A stretch of DNA of 64,000 bases from Catalinimonas niigatensis (GTDB lineage Bacteria > Bacteroidota > Bacteroidia > Cytophagales > Cyclobacteriaceae), in NCBI RefSeq assembly GCF_030506285.1, contig NZ_CP119422.1, positions 2,356,001-2,420,000 of the forward strand, given 5' to 3'. Every line of letters begins with the position of its first letter. The stretch's first letter is position 1. Under the pieces are notes generated by a model. That model saw only the letters and a program-made list of their open reading frames with translations, had not been told where the DNA came from and made no database searches. The translations under genes were made by a program, and so were the position numbers. Below, piece after piece: positions 1 through 8,977 of the stretch.

Positions 1-144
1 CTCTATGATTTTTAACAGCTCATCCTCTTCTACTCGCTCCTTGACCGGATATACAAAAAAATCAATCCCATTTTCTTTAAGCTCTTCCTCAAACCTATAA
101 ATCTCGTTTTTGAGATAAGGAGCCGTGATTAGTACTCTACGCAT
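1..144 (-). CDS. Probable D-isomer 2-hydroxyacid dehydrogenase, N-terminal part only
   Basis: The first 48 codons of a gene that runs off the left edge of the window. The ATG at 144 overlaps the stop of the cytidylyltransferase gene by 8 bp, so the two are probably translationally coupled. The visible start (MRRVLITAPYL, followed by a charged helix) resembles the N-terminus of phosphoglycerate-dehydrogenase-like enzymes that sit in glycan clusters. No NAD-binding or catalytic motif is inside the window, so the family call is an inference from a short stretch and from position at the 3' end of a sugar operon. Confidence 0.45.
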   Translation of the reverse strand, partial: MRRVLITAPYLKNEIYRFEEELKENGIDFFVYPVKERVEEDELLKIIE

Positions 145-814
145 TTTTCTGCTGTGCTTTATATAGTGTTTCTGCTACTAAGAAGTCTGTTTCAATATCA
201 ATATCGTGGGCTTCATGCTTGGAAATTTCAAATAGATAAGGCCTTTCTCCTATACGATTATGACGCTGCCTGAGCGTTTCTTCAGTAAAGATATAAATAC
301 AGGAATTCTCCTCATAAATAGGAGGCAAGTCTTGTGTCCTGAGAAGAATAGCCGCATTGTGATTGACCGGCCTGGCTAAACTATCCCAAAGTCTGGTCTG
401 TAGACGGGTTACACCAAATAAGGAATCATAAATGGGATAATTTTCCAGTAAAAATTGAACTGCCTTGTCAATAGACCTGCTGCTCAACAATGGATTGGTG
501 CTATGCGTCTGCAGGTAAAAATCACTTTCAACCTGAGAGATAATATTAAGCAATACATCATTCATGGGGATGCCCCCATCTCTGAGATGGTCAGGCCTCT
601 CCAAAATCTTTACCTGAGGAAAATGCTTCGCAGCATCTTCCATAATATTTGGGCTATCAGTATCTATAATAATCTCATGAATGCCTGGTACCGCAATGAG
701 TGCATGCATCACATGATGGTAAAGCGGCTTGCCAGCAAACAATCGGTAGTTTTTTCCCAGCACTCTTTCACTATTGTGCCTCATTGGCACAATCGCAGCT
801 ACTTTTTTACTCAT
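137..814 (-). CDS. NeuA-like cytidylyltransferase (CMP-nonulosonate/KDO synthetase family)
   Basis: A 225-residue protein of the usual length for acylneuraminate cytidylyltransferases, which use CTP to activate sialic-acid-like sugars as CMP-sugars in the cytosol. The nucleotide-binding signature PMRHNSERVLGKN lies at residues 10-22, followed by a DTDSP segment at 51-55 and the conserved late DIDIETD motif. It overlaps the upstream GT2 gene by 8 bp and the downstream dehydrogenase by 8 bp. LegC- and NeuD-like genes at 12.9-15.1 kb support a nonulosonic acid as substrate, but the exact sugar cannot be read from the sequence, and a KDO-type or other acidic sugar remains possible. Confidence 0.85.
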   Translation of the reverse strand: MSKKVAAIVPMRHNSERVLGKNYRLFAGKPLYHHVMHALIAVPGIHEIIIDTDSPNIMEDAAKHFPQVKILERPDHLRDGGIPMNDVLLNIISQVESDFYLQTHSTNPLLSSRSIDKAVQFLLENYPIYDSLFGVTRLQTRLWDSLARPVNHNAAILLRTQDLPPIYEENSCIYIFTEETLRQRHNRIGERPYLFEISKHEAHDIDIETDFLVAETLYKAQQKNA

Positions 815-1796
815 ACAAAGATTCTTTTTTAGTAGAAAGCAGTTGACTATAATCTATCAAGTTTGTAGTTGTATTTTCTAAATCATTAGAATCGTTACGC
901 CGCAAGTTAAAGCTTTTAGGATAGTAAAAACGCTGACGTAGTTCATTATTTAGTATCTTACTTTCTTTATGCCCCCTATAGGTTCCATAGTACTGCATAA
1001 ACCGGAACATCAAAATATTTCTAAACTCCTTTATAAATACTCTGTCATGTAAAGCGTGAAGCATATCATGAAATATGCTGTATACTAAAAAATTAATGAA
1101 GTCAAAAAAAGTGAAGCTACTTTCCTTAATAATCTGTTTCATAGCCATTGCCTCTCGTCTGTACCGGTTAAGTATCTTCTTAGGAGTTTCCTGATGCACA
1201 TGGATAATTTCTGCTTTGGCAGAGTACACTATTTTATATCTTATCGCCTTTACCTTTCTGGCCCAGTCCAGATCTTCAAGTCCGGTTAGCGATTCATCAT
1301 AAGGTATTACCTGCCATAATGACCTTCTTATTGCTGCATTAGCATTGTTGCAGAAAGGATGCAATTGATTTTGATCTGAAACTTCAGGAAACCATTTCGC
1401 AAATACCTGATGCTCAGAATACTGAGACTGCTCATTACCCCGCTGTTTTCCATACACTAAGCCAACATCATCATTGTTAAAAGGATCTACTAACTCTCTC
1501 AGCCAGTCGGTATATACCGGATAGACATGCGCACTGGCAAAAACCAATACTTCACCAATCGCCTCAGCACAACCTTTATTAAGAGCGTAACCAAAGGAAA
1601 ATTCTTCCGGACGTATAGAAATAATCTTCACCGGATAACGGGAAGCAATACTGACAGTAGCGTCCGTTGAGCCAGAATCTACCAGGATAATCTCATAATT
1701 CTGATAATCCTGCGCCAGGATACCACTCAGTAATTTGGCAATATGCTCTTCCTCATTAAAAGAACGGATGATGATGGAAGCCTTGAACATCTTCAT
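807..1796 (-). CDS. Glycosyltransferase family 2
   Basis: A 329-residue cytosolic or peripheral glycosyltransferase with a GT-A fold. The N-terminal strand-loop is followed by VDSGSTD at residues 39-45, the FGYALNKG nucleotide-sugar motif at 68-75 and an ED pair at 174-175 in the acceptor-side motif. It probably adds one sugar to the glycan made by this operon, with unknown donor. ATGA overlap (1793-1796) couples it to the upstream sulfotransferase. A second in-frame ATG two codons in is an equally possible start. Base composition is intermediate between the AT-rich middle of the operon and the GC-richer exporter genes. Confidence 0.88.
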   Translation of the reverse strand: MKMFKASIIIRSFNEEEHIAKLLSGILAQDYQNYEIILVDSGSTDATVSIASRYPVKIISIRPEEFSFGYALNKGCAEAIGEVLVFASAHVYPVYTDWLRELVDPFNNDDVGLVYGKQRGNEQSQYSEHQVFAKWFPEVSDQNQLHPFCNNANAAIRRSLWQVIPYDESLTGLEDLDWARKVKAIRYKIVYSAKAEIIHVHQETPKKILNRYRREAMAMKQIIKESSFTFFDFINFLVYSIFHDMLHALHDRVFIKEFRNILMFRFMQYYGTYRGHKESKILNNELRQRFYYPKSFNLRRNDSNDLENTTTNLIDYSQLLSTKKESLYE

Positions 1797-2716
1797 ACAG
1801 AAAAAGCTCTCTTAATTAAATGAAGTCTATCTTTCACAGATAATACCCTAGCATTGAAATTAGGTGTTAAACTCTCTATTTTTTTCTCATTAACCAGAGG
1901 CAAATAATCCTCATCACTAAAATTAGGAGGGTAATTCAATGCACACAAAACTGGCTTGATACAATTTAATATTGAAATGTTTTGTGAACTAGAAAGATGC
2001 TTTTTCCAACCATAAAGCCCTCCTTTCCTCACATGTGATGGGTTTTGTTTGGACATTTGATCAAATGAAACTTCCTGAGAAATCGAGTTCATTTGCTGTT
2101 GTGACAAATTAATATTTAGATAATCTAATAATTTTTTTAGTTCCTCATCAAACTCTTTAAGAAGTCTCTCATAAAAAATTATATGAACATCATAGTGGTC
2201 TTTGTATTTCAAATAACTAGTGACATGATTAGCCCAACTTTTTGCTTGACGAATTACATTGTTTTCTAAAAATTTGTCTGCTGAGTCAAACTCTGTAGGA
2301 TAATGAGTTTGCATATAGGGAGTAAACATGAATTTGGACATAGAAATCATTACATCCCTAACATCTCTAATGATGTAAACTCTCTTATCAAAAACCGGAA
2401 ATACAGTTTTTGATTCTGAACAAAATGGAGAGTGAGTCCAAACAAGGGTATTTTGATTTACATAATCTTCTACATTAATTATTTTTCTTCTGTAAATAGA
2501 GCTTATTCTATAAAAACACCCAGTATTTGTGATGTCCATCACATTTTCATCCACTTGGTTCTTTGTACTCAGATTCCAATTTTTAGCTATTGGATAAATT
2601 GGCTCCGTTTTTATGTAGCTTTTATTTTTAATATTGGCTTCTTTAATGATACATTGTAAGAGAGTATATAGCCAATAATTTCCACTTTTAGCGACACCTG
2701 CTTGTAGAATATGCAT
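1793..2716 (-). CDS. Sulfotransferase-domain protein
   Basis: A 307-residue protein with both PAPS-binding signatures of the sulfotransferase family. The 5'-phosphosulfate loop AKSGNYWLYTLL is at residues 9-20, right at the N-terminus, and the 3'-phosphate motif RDVRDVMISMSKF is at 117-129. These enzymes move sulfate from PAPS to a hydroxyl group. In this operon the likely acceptor is a sugar of the surface polysaccharide, which is inferred from context only. It is markedly AT-rich like its downstream neighbours and is followed after 6 bp, in the upstream direction, by the WbsX-like gene. It is one of two sulfotransferases in the operon, and they belong to different subfamilies. Confidence 0.82.
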   Translation of the reverse strand: MHILQAGVAKSGNYWLYTLLQCIIKEANIKNKSYIKTEPIYPIAKNWNLSTKNQVDENVMDITNTGCFYRISSIYRRKIINVEDYVNQNTLVWTHSPFCSESKTVFPVFDKRVYIIRDVRDVMISMSKFMFTPYMQTHYPTEFDSADKFLENNVIRQAKSWANHVTSYLKYKDHYDVHIIFYERLLKEFDEELKKLLDYLNINLSQQQMNSISQEVSFDQMSKQNPSHVRKGGLYGWKKHLSSSQNISILNCIKPVLCALNYPPNFSDEDYLPLVNEKKIESLTPNFNARVLSVKDRLHLIKRAFSV

Positions 2717-2722
2717 AACTAT

Positions 2723-3778
2723 TTATATAAATATCTCTTCTTTAAGTACTTCCAGGTAGCTTCGCCCATTATCTATATCTGGCTCAATATAATTTCCTTC
2801 AGCCCATTCATTCCAAGACTTTAGAAAAACAATATTGTTATTATTACTTTTATTAACCGCAATGTTTATTGCTTCTTTAATGTGTGATCTAAATAAATCG
2901 TGATTTCTGCCAATATAAACGACTCCATCTTTATTTTTTCTAGGGGTTGTATCCCAGTTTGTTATTATAGTTGGATATTCATATTCAGCATAATTATCAG
3001 ATATAAAGTACTTCATTGCATCTTTATATCGAAAAATTTTTGGCAAAGAATTTTTCTTCAGAGTAGAAGTGAGAGGTACAATAGACCTTTCTTTATATTC
3101 AATAACACGGCTATTTATATGTACTACTCCATCTAACCCTCTTGACAACGCACTACTCAGGTCATTTGAATTTGCAATCATGTGCAAACCGCCTAAACCT
3201 TCTTTTTCTGCTAACTCTCTAAAAGTGTGGATAAATACTTCCTGATCGGGTATTTCATGAAAGCGAAAAATTACGAATAAAGGCTTCCCCTTAACTTTAA
3301 TATATCGGTCATCAGCAAAAGCATCAAGTAAGTAGTAAAAGTGTTTTTCGTAATCTTTTTTGCCTAAATATGCCATTTTTACCAACATACGACTGTCCTC
3401 ACCACACCATATGCCAGTCCAATCATGGTTGGCCCAACCAACACAAAAAGGAAAATCAGGTTTACCACTCTTTATGACTTCTTGCAGAGGTCTTTCCAAC
3501 AATAGTTTACCATTGCCCATCCAATAATGCCAATAGCAAAAGCCTTCGATTCCATGCTCATAGGCTAATGCTGCCTGGGCTTCCCTTACCTCAGATACTC
3601 TCAGGTCGTAAAATCCAAGTTCAGATGGTAAGTTAGGCTGATGGTGCCCTCTGAAGAGTGGTTTTGCTTTCGTCACATTAGTCCACTCTGTAAAACCTTT
3701 TCCCCAAAACCGATCATTTTCTGGAATTGGATGGAACTGAGGAAGGTAGAAGGCTATTACGCGAGCTATTTTTTCCAA
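2723..3778 (-). CDS. WbsX-like glycan-processing protein (GH99-like domain)
   Basis: A 351-residue protein matching the WbsX family found in O-antigen and capsule clusters. It has the opening motif YLPQFHPIPEND at residues 11-22, FTEW at 29-32 and the closing WNEWAEG at 322-328. The fold is GH99-like. Members are usually called glycosyltransferases, but their biochemistry is poorly established, so hydrolase or transferase activity should be left open. The start codon appears to be TTG at 3778, because no ATG lies close enough to keep the conserved N-terminus. It overlaps the preceding GT2 gene by 13 bp. Confidence 0.85.
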   Translation of the reverse strand: MEKIARVIAFYLPQFHPIPENDRFWGKGFTEWTNVTKAKPLFRGHHQPNLPSELGFYDLRVSEVREAQAALAYEHGIEGFCYWHYWMGNGKLLLERPLQEVIKSGKPDFPFCVGWANHDWTGIWCGEDSRMLVKMAYLGKKDYEKHFYYLLDAFADDRYIKVKGKPLFVIFRFHEIPDQEVFIHTFRELAEKEGLGGLHMIANSNDLSSALSRGLDGVVHINSRVIEYKERSIVPLTSTLKKNSLPKIFRYKDAMKYFISDNYAEYEYPTIITNWDTTPRKNKDGVVYIGRNHDLFRSHIKEAINIAVNKSNNNNIVFLKSWNEWAEGNYIEPDIDNGRSYLEVLKEEIFI

Positions 3779-4671
3779 AGAACTTTAGTTAAAAACAGTT
3801 TACAAATCTGTTGATAAATGATATTAAATCTATTTTCAGATTTCCACGATCTAATTAAAGATTTAACAGTAATCAACTTTCCATATAATGATACATGGTC
3901 CCAATGAAAAAGCACCCCTTTCAAATGTAAAAAAATCATATTTAGCGCAGGAATAGCTTTAAGAAATGAGTTCATCGGAGCTTTAGTAGCCATAAGGTAT
4001 TTATTGATATTTACACTATCTCCCTCGCTACAGTAGTAAAAAAGGACTTTATCGGATTGTACAATCTCTCCTTTTGTAGCTGTTTCAAGGACTAATATTC
4101 TATCATTACTTAAAGAATTTGGAAAATAGCATGTTTTTAAAAAAGCTGTCCTATATAGCCCATAAAACCCAGTATTATAAGGAGGGATATTCTTTAAAAT
4201 TTTCTTTTGCTTTTCTTTCAACGGAAGTTTACTGGTATTAATATCAGCATTATGAATATTAAATATCTCATACTTGTTGTTCATCAAATATGCTTTAGTG
4301 CATGCCATTAAAACATCATCATTAGCTTCCAAAATTTGTACACACTCTTCTATATAGTTTTCTGCCCAATCATCATCGTCTGCTGCCCACATAAAAAACT
4401 TTCCCCTAGCTTTGGATAAAGCATAGATAAAATTAAGATTCATTCCTTCATTTACCGTTTTTTTGTGGTAATTGATACGGCTATCAGTTGAAAAATTGTT
4501 CTTGTAAATAAGAAAGTTATCCTCATTAAGAGGATTATCGTCAGCTACGATAATTTCAATATTTTTATAAGTCTGATTAGAAAGCTTGAAGAGAGCGTTC
4601 TTTAGATGAGTAGGTCTATTATAAGTTGTTAACCCTATTGAAACTAACGGAAAATTATACATACCCTCCAT
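3766..4671 (-). CDS. Glycosyltransferase family 2
   Basis: A 301-residue GT-A type transferase. The canonical opening SIGLTTYNRP (residues 11-20), VADDN (42-46) and an acidic metal-binding run DDDD (98-101) are visible. No membrane segment is obvious, so it probably works on the cytosolic face of the inner membrane on a lipid-linked glycan. It overlaps the SDR gene by 17 bp and WbsX by 13 bp, typical of this operon. A second ATG at 4662 could be the true start. It is strongly AT-rich, as are all genes from about 1.8 to 8.3 kb. Confidence 0.88.
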   Translation of the reverse strand: MEGMYNFPLVSIGLTTYNRPTHLKNALFKLSNQTYKNIEIIVADDNPLNEDNFLIYKNNFSTDSRINYHKKTVNEGMNLNFIYALSKARGKFFMWAADDDDWAENYIEECVQILEANDDVLMACTKAYLMNNKYEIFNIHNADINTSKLPLKEKQKKILKNIPPYNTGFYGLYRTAFLKTCYFPNSLSNDRILVLETATKGEIVQSDKVLFYYCSEGDSVNINKYLMATKAPMNSFLKAIPALNMIFLHLKGVLFHWDHVSLYGKLITVKSLIRSWKSENRFNIIYQQICKLFLTKVLWKK

Positions 4672-5314
4672 CTAACTTAATATCAGCTAAATGCATATTT
4701 TTATTCCGTATCATTTCCGAAAGCATAGATAATACATTATCAACATTTACTAACTCATTGTTATGCATATGACTGGTATGCCTTTCAATAAAATCATCAG
4801 TCATTTCTCTATGAACAGGAGAGTTTTCTACTAAACCCAATGAAAGTTGATTAAATCTCCATTTTGGATACGCTTTCGCAAGACTAAACAACAAACCGTC
4901 TGTTGCTGACTTAGCAGCAGCATATGCTGGATCATAACTCCCTTTTAGTTTTGAAATAGAAGAAAAGAAGATAAATGATGTACTACTCGCAACTTTATTT
5001 TTCAATCCTCTAACTAAAAGTGAAGGAGTTATTATATTAACCTTCATCATCTTCATAAAATGTTCAACTGACATATTTTCTGCACCTACTGACGGATTAA
5101 TACCTTGAGCAAAAAGGACTGCTGAGATATTATTAGGTAGTTGATCTATCATAAGGTTAAGCTCATCTTCTTTCAAAAAATCAAAGAAAATATGTTGCTT
5201 TTTTTTTTGCCTGGAAACCTGAATAAACTCATAAGTATCCTGATACTTTTCTATGAATGAAGAAGCAATATAGCTGTTAGCACCAAAAACCAATACTCTT
5301 TCTTTATTTGACAT
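4655..5314 (-). CDS. Short-chain dehydrogenase/reductase
   Basis: A 219-residue Rossmann-fold oxidoreductase. The nucleotide-binding glycine motif is atypical (FGANSYIAS, residues 10-18), while the catalytic pair Y131 and K135 in the YxxxK arrangement is present, with serines at 119-121 as candidates for the third residue. It probably reduces or oxidises a sugar intermediate. It overlaps the methyltransferase gene by 11 bp and the GT2 gene by 17 bp. Substrate and cofactor choice cannot be read from the sequence. Confidence 0.85.
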   Translation of the reverse strand: MSNKERVLVFGANSYIASSFIEKYQDTYEFIQVSRQKKKQHIFFDFLKEDELNLMIDQLPNNISAVLFAQGINPSVGAENMSVEHFMKMMKVNIITPSLLVRGLKNKVASSTSFIFFSSISKLKGSYDPAYAAAKSATDGLLFSLAKAYPKWRFNQLSLGLVENSPVHREMTDDFIERHTSHMHNNELVNVDNVLSMLSEMIRNKNMHLADIKLDGGYV

Positions 5315-5840
5315 AAGTCACTCTTAAGCATTGTGCACCTTTATTAAAAAGCTTTATAACATCAACTTCTGAGAATCCAATGATTTCAGCAATTCTATAA
5401 AATTTACCTTTTGTAAATCCATTATAATGAAACTGACCAGGTCCGTTTTGATTGCCAAAAAGATGAGTTGTTAATATCCCCCATCTATGTTCAACTGATT
5501 TCCCATTTCCAAAGTAATGATCTATAGCACCAACTTTATAAAACTCCTTAAAATCGTCTTGATTCTCGATGAAAACTTTACACAACCATTCTAAATCTGG
5601 ACTCTCACATATTAGCTTACCTTTTGGTTTTAAAAGCCTATAGCACTCTCTCCAGAATTTTTCTTCATCCTTAAATCCGATATGCTCAATGAGATGCTCA
5701 GTTAATATTTCATCAATTGATTTATCATCGTAAGGTAGATCAAATATATCAAGATTTTCTATACCGGGGTGCTTTACATAAGCATCAATGTTGATGTACC
5801 CCTCTTTAATATTTTTTCCGCTACCTAAATGTAATTTCAT
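5304..5840 (-). CDS. SAM-dependent methyltransferase, small class I
   Basis: A 178-residue protein starting with the SAM-binding loop LHLGSGKN (residues 3-10), then an acidic IDAY segment at 18-21 and a motif around DEILTEHLIEH. This compact form is frequent in polysaccharide clusters, where it may methylate a sugar hydroxyl or amine, although several members have no assigned substrate. It shares an ATGA overlap with the FAD oxidoreductase upstream and overlaps the SDR gene downstream by 11 bp. Confidence 0.82.
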   Translation of the reverse strand: MKLHLGSGKNIKEGYINIDAYVKHPGIENLDIFDLPYDDKSIDEILTEHLIEHIGFKDEEKFWRECYRLLKPKGKLICESPDLEWLCKVFIENQDDFKEFYKVGAIDHYFGNGKSVEHRWGILTTHLFGNQNGPGQFHYNGFTKGKFYRIAEIIGFSEVDVIKLFNKGAQCLRVTYVK

Positions 5841-6928
5841 ATTTTAAATCTTCTTGCTGGTTCTTTTCCTTGAATGATATGTCTAAGGTGTAATCCTACC
5901 TGCATGCATGTAGATATTTTCCCAGATAAAATAGTATAATAATTTTCCATCTCGGGATAAGTAAACAATTCAGTTACACGCGCATCATCCTTGTTTTCAT
6001 GAACGGTTCTAAATGTCTTCCAATAACCAAAATGGTGTATATCTTTCAAAAAAGGAAAAAATAATGTCGACTCTTTATAGAGCTTATCTACCCTATCTTC
6101 CAATACCTCTGTCTCGCTTAAAGTATTTATTTTGGCAATTTGTGACTGCAGAATTGAATATTTAACGTGATAGAGTAAGAACTCATTTTTATTAACACCT
6201 TTGGGCATCACTGAACAGAAATCACCATCCATAATAGTAAGCCCAAATTTATCTGAAGGATAAAGAAAATAAGGAATGATTACCTCTTCAAAAAGCAAGT
6301 TGCGTGTATTTAATTCCAAGCTATTATCAAAGAAGTTTATATTACTATATGAGGCATTTACAATGATATCATAGTATTCTACCTTATCATTTATTAGTGC
6401 ACTGAATACCTTATTGTCCTTAGTAATCTTCTGGCATTTAGTATTCAGTTTTAAACTAATATTATGCTGTTTATGAATACGGCCTAAAATTATCTCTTTC
6501 AGTAGATTATGATCAAATATAGGTTCAGGTACTTTAAAGCACCCCTCCAGCATTTCTCGATTCATAATTCGTTCATCTGGATACTCATCATCATATCCAA
6601 TGCCTACCGTATCACAAAATTTAATAAAATCTGCAACACACGATTTTGAACCTTCCCGGGCTATTGCATAATAGTTAGGAAACTGACTAATAACAGCATT
6701 TCCAAAATTAAACATAAAAGATAAAAGGCCCTCTAAACTCTGGTTGGCAGTAGGCTTGCTTCTTAGATAATGATACCCTAGATGTAGACGGTTGTGATTA
6801 CAACGTGAAGCCCGACGCATTATATTTAAATCCTGATCAATCAGGGTAACATCTATATGCTTATCATTAGCGACCTCAATTGCTGCAGAACATCCGAATA
6901 TACCAGCACCTATGACTAGGACTCTCAT
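5837..6928 (-). CDS. FAD-dependent oxidoreductase (DAO-type)
   Basis: A 363-residue flavoprotein with the dinucleotide-binding motif GAGIFGCSA at residues 7-15 and the acidic end of the second strand (LIDQD, near 29-33). The downstream HNRLHLGYHY segment is typical of a glycan-cluster subgroup of glycine/D-amino-acid-oxidase-like proteins. Its substrate is unknown; oxidation of an amino or hydroxy group on a sugar precursor is the natural guess. It lies 1 bp from the sulfotransferase gene upstream and overlaps the methyltransferase by 4 bp. Confidence 0.8.
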   Translation of the reverse strand: MRVLVIGAGIFGCSAAIEVANDKHIDVTLIDQDLNIMRRASRCNHNRLHLGYHYLRSKPTANQSLEGLLSFMFNFGNAVISQFPNYYAIAREGSKSCVADFIKFCDTVGIGYDDEYPDERIMNREMLEGCFKVPEPIFDHNLLKEIILGRIHKQHNISLKLNTKCQKITKDNKVFSALINDKVEYYDIIVNASYSNINFFDNSLELNTRNLLFEEVIIPYFLYPSDKFGLTIMDGDFCSVMPKGVNKNEFLLYHVKYSILQSQIAKINTLSETEVLEDRVDKLYKESTLFFPFLKDIHHFGYWKTFRTVHENKDDARVTELFTYPEMENYYTILSGKISTCMQVGLHLRHIIQGKEPARRFKI

Positions 6929-6929
6929 T

Positions 6930-7691
6930 TTATCTCTTAAAAAACTGTAATATTTTTTTCAAATTACTTTGGCTTAACTTTTTAAAGCGTTCATCAAAAT
7001 TTTTAGTACAATATTCATATAATTTTATATCAAGACCATTTTTTTCATTAATGATCTTTATGATATCACTATCAATTTGATCAGTAGGGTTTTCAGTCAC
7101 ATTTTTCTTTTCATTGTATATACTTTGCCAACCGTAACTCTTGTTTAAGACCGTTAGTGAATCGTCAAATCTTTCAGTGATAAAAATTTCACTAAAATAT
7201 TTTTCCAAATTATCTATTGCTAAGTCTAAGTGTTTTGCTTCCACCGTACTATTCAAATTAGCCCCTGAGATCATTCTCGTTTGCAAGTTGGATACAGCAA
7301 GATCCATATCTTGAGTAAGATAATCCTTTAAAGAAATATCGCGATATTTAACTCTATTACTAGGAAGCCTTCTAATCCAATCAAAATTAGATATCACCCT
7401 ATTAAAAGGGTTTCTAACAAAAGTAATGTACTTTATTTGACAATCTATCTTTTTATGCAACCCAAATAATATATGTCCATAAAACATCTCAATTTTTTTT
7501 AATGAATCTTTATTAAGTTTATTAAAACTATCTAAAGAATTTTCTAAATAACATTTAGTTGTCTCTTCAGTATAATTTTGAGGATCAGGTGAAAGTCTGA
7601 ATGATCTCTCTTTGAACTGTTTTTGAATAATGTGATTAAATGTACTTCCTGCAGTTTTTGGAATGTGCAAAAAAACTGTTTTTTTCTTCAT
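6930..7691 (-). CDS. Sulfotransferase family 2-like protein
   Basis: A 253-residue protein with the HIPKTAGST signature at residues 9-17 (5'-phosphosulfate binding) and VRNPFNRVIS at 92-101 (3'-phosphate binding), the two hallmarks of the carbohydrate sulfotransferase family (Sulfotransfer_2 type). It would sulfate a sugar of the exported glycan with PAPS as donor. It sits 3 bp downstream of the wzt-like gene and is AT-rich. With the sulfotransferase at 1793-2716 this gives the operon two unrelated sulfotransfer steps. Confidence 0.83.
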   Translation of the reverse strand: MKKKTVFLHIPKTAGSTFNHIIQKQFKERSFRLSPDPQNYTEETTKCYLENSLDSFNKLNKDSLKKIEMFYGHILFGLHKKIDCQIKYITFVRNPFNRVISNFDWIRRLPSNRVKYRDISLKDYLTQDMDLAVSNLQTRMISGANLNSTVEAKHLDLAIDNLEKYFSEIFITERFDDSLTVLNKSYGWQSIYNEKKNVTENPTDQIDSDIIKIINEKNGLDIKLYEYCTKNFDERFKKLSQSNLKKILQFFKR

Positions 7692-7694
7692 ATG

Positions 7695-8975
7695 TTACAC
7701 CCATTCTCCTTCAATATGATAACCCTCTGGAAACATTACATTTTGTTTATTATCTATCTCTAATTTAAAACAGTCATCAAATCTATAAAGAATTTCTCTT
7801 TGGTCATTAATCTCGGGTTTTTCAAAATGTGCAAGAATGATAGTTAAAAAATACCTCCCGGAAGTTAACTTAATACCTGCTGTTTGAAACAATTTTTCAC
7901 TTTCACCTTGCTTTATAGTAAAAAAACCAGAGGAAATAATTCCAATGATTCTCCTTGCAGTATCTGTAATTGTCATTCCAATAGTAATATTGTTAAGCTC
8001 ATATTTTGAATGTATCACAAACCGTAGTCTAACTTCTTCATCTCTTGAGATTTTGATATTTCTCTCTTCTTCATTAAAATAAAACTTATCTACATAAACA
8101 TCCTTTCTAAGTACTGAAGGTATAAGCTTATTCTTTTTACCATCATCTTCTTCTTCACTTAATTGATGGTAAAGTTGTATACCTAGACCCATATTAGTAG
8201 TAAGCTTTAATACATTTCCGTTTTTCAAAAAGCAAAGCTTGTCGCACAATCGCATAATTTGATCCATGGAATGTGATACAAATATAACAGCACAATTTTT
8301 AACTATTTCGTTTATTCTGTTATAGCATTTAATCCTAAACCTGATATCCCCCACTGCTAGCACCTCATCAATGATCAGTATATCCGGTTCCATCTGGGCA
8401 GCGATGGCAAAGCCCAGGCGTACTTTCATACCGGAACTGTAGCTTTGCACCGGGCTTTCCATAAAGTCTTGTATCTCCGCGAACTCTACAATGGCCTCGT
8501 ATTTCTCCTCTATCTCTTTCTTCGTAAAGCCCAGTATCTGTCCGTTGATATACACATTCTCTCTACCTGTCAAAACTGGATTAAAACCCGCTCCCAGTTC
8601 TATCAGCGCCCCTATCCGGCCGTTCATTTCTATACGCCCCTGATCGGGTTTGATCAGGCCGTTGAGCATTTTCAAGAGCGTACTTTTACCAGCTCCATTG
8701 TGGCCGATAAGCCCCAGACATTCGCCCCGCCGCAGTTCAAAGCTCACATCCTTTACCGCCCAGAACTCATCTTTTCTTAATGTATCTTTCTTACTACGTC
8801 CAAATACTTCACCGCTGATATCCTGCACGCCATACCAGAGAGAGCGCTTCAGGTCGCGGCAGAATTTTTTGGAAAGATTCTCTACCCTCACCAGCACTTC
8901 ACTTTCATCACCTTGTCCCTTATGCTTTGGCGCTTGGGTAGCTTGTAACGTTTGCTGCTCTCTTACCTCTTTCAT
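7695..8975 (-). CDS. wzt: Polysaccharide ABC exporter ATP-binding subunit with C-terminal glycan-binding domain (Wzt-like)
   Basis: A 426-residue protein. Residues 1-240 are an ABC ATPase with Walker A GHNGAGKS (91-98), signature SSGMK (180-184), Walker B ILIIDE (199-204) and the switch histidine H236. The last 170 or so residues form a beta-rich region placed like the Wzt C-terminal domain, which in known O-antigen exporters recognises the capped glycan end. It pairs with the permease gene 2 bp upstream. Base composition changes abruptly near 8346 (residue 210): GC-richer on the ATPase side and strongly AT-rich on the C-terminal side, as if the gene were a recombinant. Confidence 0.92.
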   Translation of the reverse strand: MKEVREQQTLQATQAPKHKGQGDESEVLVRVENLSKKFCRDLKRSLWYGVQDISGEVFGRSKKDTLRKDEFWAVKDVSFELRRGECLGLIGHNGAGKSTLLKMLNGLIKPDQGRIEMNGRIGALIELGAGFNPVLTGRENVYINGQILGFTKKEIEEKYEAIVEFAEIQDFMESPVQSYSSGMKVRLGFAIAAQMEPDILIIDEVLAVGDIRFRIKCYNRINEIVKNCAVIFVSHSMDQIMRLCDKLCFLKNGNVLKLTTNMGLGIQLYHQLSEEEDDGKKNKLIPSVLRKDVYVDKFYFNEEERNIKISRDEEVRLRFVIHSKYELNNITIGMTITDTARRIIGIISSGFFTIKQGESEKLFQTAGIKLTSGRYFLTIILAHFEKPEINDQREILYRFDDCFKLEIDNKQNVMFPEGYHIEGEWV

Positions 8976-8977
8976 GT

